Part shown: positions 14,045 to 15,446 of the stretch, piece by piece | Layout: every line of letters starts with the position of its first letter | Position numbering within the stretch: the first letter of the stretch is position 1 | DNA from: Deltaproteobacteria bacterium | Lineage (GTDB): Bacteria; Desulfobacterota; G020345765 | Assembly (NCBI GenBank): GCA_030616835.1 | Contig: JAUWWP010000028.1 | Span: 1-15,446 of the forward strand | Reading direction: 5' to 3' | Length of the DNA stretch: 15,446 bases | Made by a program: the position numbers and the translations under genes | The notes under the pieces: model-generated | The model's database searches: none | What the model was told of the DNA's origin: nothing | What the model saw: only the letters and a program-made list of their open reading frames with translations

Positions 14045-14135
14045 TATCCCAAATCCAAATGCCAAAATGCTGACAAATCCTAAATCCCAAATCCTAAACC
14101 CTAAACAAATTCTAAATCCTAATATCAAATGTTTA
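14045..14135. repeat. degenerate TCCTAAA-type word repeats, left arm
   Basis: This gene-free stretch is built from variants of AAATCCTAAA, AATCCCAAAT and ACCCTAAAC. The complementary word set appears at 14345-14430 on the other side of the MITE-like element, so the two form loose inverted arms. Similar words occur at both window ends. No gene or regulatory site is seen. Confidence 0.55.
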
Positions 14136-14179
14136 AAACAAAGAACCCCTCACCTCAGCCTCATGCGGACAAAGTAATT

Positions 14180-14344
14180 TAGTGCTCTGTGACATTAATT
14201 CTTGCTCATTCAAGACTCCCCCTCACCTCAATCCTCTCCCCCCAGGGGAGAGGAAGTAGTAAACAGTAAAAAGTTCCCTCTCCCCAATGGGGAGAGGGTG
14301 AGGGTGAGGGGAGATGGGGCAAAAACTAATGTTACAGAGCACTA
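14180..14344. mobile_element. MITE-like element (165 bp) with nested palindromes
   Basis: Terminal inverted repeats of 26 bp with three mismatches run from TAGTGCTCTGTGACATTA (14180) to TAATGTTACAGAGCACTA (ending 14344). The outer TA at each end could be a TA target duplication, as made by IS630/Tc1-mariner-type transposases. Inside are two hairpins with the same CCTCTCCCC/GGGGAGAGG stem (about 14233-14252 and 14277-14297). A larger inverted pair made of CTCACCTCAA-type and GTGAGGGTGAG-type sequence encloses them. It encodes nothing, so it would be a non-autonomous element. Confidence 0.65.
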
Positions 14345-14430
14345 GGGCTAAAGGGAAATGTTTTGGGTTTTGAATTTTGATCATTTGAAATTGTTTAGAA
14401 TTTAGTATTTAGTGCTTAGTTTTTACCTTA
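14345..14430. repeat. degenerate word repeats, right arm
   Basis: The sequence is the reverse-complement counterpart of 14045-14135 (words such as GTTTAGAATTTAG, TTTTGAATTTTG and two copies of TTAGTGCTTAG). It runs up to the stop codon of the minus-strand BKACE gene. No terminator hairpin with a T-run is visible for that gene. Confidence 0.5.
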
Positions 14431-15357
14431 TTAGTGCTTAGGATTTATTTTAGTCAGCTCCAGGATCTTCCGGGATTCGTCCGGAGAAGCTATCTCGCGG
14501 TCAAGTTCCCGGGCAATTCGGACTACCTTCTCTACCAACTGGGCATTACTTTCGGTGAGTACACCTTTAGAGATAAAGATATTATCCTCCAGACCAACCC
14601 GGACATGACCCCCCATCATAATTGCCTGGGCTGCCAGGTGGAATTCCCGGGGATAGCCCACTCCGATGACCGACCAGGTGTATTTATCCTTTCCGTACAG
14701 TCGGTCGGATATCTCTTTCATATGCATCAGGTCTTGCAGGGTAGCCCCGATACCTCCGAGCACCCCCATTACATACTGCATATGCAGAGGGGTGTCTAAA
14801 AGCCCTTCTCTTAGCAGATAAGCAGCATTATACAATTGACCAACATCATACATCTCCAGCTCGGGCTTGGTTTTGCTCTCCTTCATTGTCTGGCAGATAT
14901 GTTCCAGATCGAAAAAGGTGTTTCGGAAGACAAAATCTTTAGTACTCTCAAGATATCCTTTCTCCCAGGGGTACTTAAACTCCTTAATCCTCCTGGTCAC
15001 CGGAAACAGCCCGAAATTCATCGATCCCATATTAAATGAGGCCATCTCCGGCTTGAACCTGGTTACCACTGCAACCCTTTCTTCGATGGACATCCCCACT
15101 CCGCCGCCGGTGGTGGTATTAATGATAATGTCGCTCTTGTCCTTTATTCGGCTGATGATCTCCCCGAAGACCTCCAGGGATGAAGTGGGAGCACCGGTTT
15201 TGGGATCGCGGGCATGAATGTGGGCGATGGTTGCTCCGGCCCCGGCGGCCCTGGCAGCTTCATCAGCGATCTGCTCCGGGGTTAATGGTAGATGCGGGGT
15301 CTGGCTGGGCACGGTCGTGGATCCGGTTACTGCTGCCGAGATTATTAGCTTTTCCAT
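14431..15357 (-). CDS. BKACE-family beta-keto acid cleavage enzyme (DUF849)
   Basis: Zn-dependent enzyme of the BKACE (beta-keto acid cleavage enzyme) family, 308 residues, full length. Characterised members condense a beta-keto acid with acetyl-CoA to give acetoacetate plus a new CoA ester; Kce of lysine fermentation acts on 3-keto-5-aminohexanoate. Seen here: the TIM-barrel start ISAAVTGSTTVPSQTPHLP, the metal motif HIHARD with His46 and His48, INTTTGGG at 79-86, LEMYDVG at 167-173, and VGLEDNIF at 254-261 with Glu257, a probable Zn ligand. The substrate differs among family members and cannot be told; Kce is only one option, and no other lysine-fermentation gene is nearby. It is transcribed opposite to all other genes, with a very strong ribosome site. 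Confidence 0.87.
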   Translation of the reverse strand: MEKLIISAAVTGSTTVPSQTPHLPLTPEQIADEAARAAGAGATIAHIHARDPKTGAPTSSLEVFGEIISRIKDKSDIIINTTTGGGVGMSIEERVAVVTRFKPEMASFNMGSMNFGLFPVTRRIKEFKYPWEKGYLESTKDFVFRNTFFDLEHICQTMKESKTKPELEMYDVGQLYNAAYLLREGLLDTPLHMQYVMGVLGGIGATLQDLMHMKEISDRLYGKDKYTWSVIGVGYPREFHLAAQAIMMGGHVRVGLEDNIFISKGVLTESNAQLVEKVVRIARELDREIASPDESRKILELTKINPKH

Positions 15358-15363
15358 AATAAT

Positions 15364-15372
15364 CTCCTCCTT
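15364..15372 (-). promoter_or_regulatory. strong ribosome binding site of the BKACE gene
   Basis: On the minus strand AAGGAGGAG lies six bases before the ATG at 15357, a near-perfect Shine-Dalgarno match. It fixes the start codon and is much stronger than the sites of the plus-strand genes. The ~75 bases upstream are AT-rich; TATA-like words occur but no convincing -35/-10 pair. Confidence 0.8.
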
Positions 15373-15446
15373 CTATATAAAGCGTCTTAAATATCTACGG
15401 ATAATATCTCATATATCATTATCCTGATAAAATTCTAAATCCAAAA

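Noticed and set aside
14045..14430. CRISPR array or telomere-like repeat
   Set aside because: The words are irregular and degenerate, with no constant repeat length or unique spacers, and the strand symmetry fits intergenic inverted repeats.
14434..15427. Plus-strand frames opposite the BKACE gene
   Set aside because: The minus-strand protein has full family motifs and a strong ribosome site; the plus-strand frames are shadows.

Overview
The window looks like part of the genome of an uncultivated diderm bacterium, perhaps from a candidate phylum such as Omnitrophota. The type II secretion genes gspL, gspM and gspN imply an outer membrane. A TMTC-like glycosyltransferase with TPR repeats, a DUF5989 protein and intergenic DNA full of hairpin repeats also fit such groups. 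The phylum is an inference from gene content and style; there is no rRNA or other marker here.

Layout. Positions 1-1330: AT-rich repeats, a membrane-anchored SGNH/GDSL hydrolase and a 32-codon fragment. Positions 1339-4694: a surface-sugar operon behind a perfect-consensus sigma-70 promoter, encoding a hexapeptide-repeat acyltransferase, a DegT-type aminotransferase, an FAD oxidoreductase and a 52-residue DUF5989 membrane protein. Positions 4695-4994: a complex hairpin-rich repeat. Positions 4995-10327: a TMTC-like glycosyltransferase, then one long frame (7028-9301) for a spermidine-synthase-like membrane protein broken by two in-frame stops, then a UDP-glucuronate decarboxylase-like epimerase. 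Positions 10512-13692: gspL-gspM-gspN. Positions 13693-14430: a second copy of the complex repeat, a 68-residue hypothetical protein and a nested MITE-like element. Positions 14431-15357, minus strand: a BKACE-family (DUF849) beta-keto acid cleavage enzyme.

How the genes fit together. The aminotransferase, acyltransferase, epimerase, FAD enzyme, SGNH hydrolase and TMTC-like transferase suggest synthesis and modification of an amino-sugar or pentose-containing surface glycan or glycoprotein. The GspL/M/N proteins form part of the inner-membrane platform that exports folded proteins across the outer membrane; no other T2SS genes lie in the window. The BKACE gene is metabolically unrelated and is separated by the repeat-rich block.

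Base composition is a mosaic. The genes at about 1413-1830 and 7028-10327 are visibly AT-rich, while the SGNH, gsp and BKACE genes are richer in GC. Together with the broken membrane gene, the gene fragment and at least four kinds of dispersed repeat, this points to a rearranged accessory region. I found no tRNA, rRNA, CRISPR array or intact transposase, and no complete novel system. The most unusual items are the doubly interrupted frame at 7028-9301 and the repeat families.
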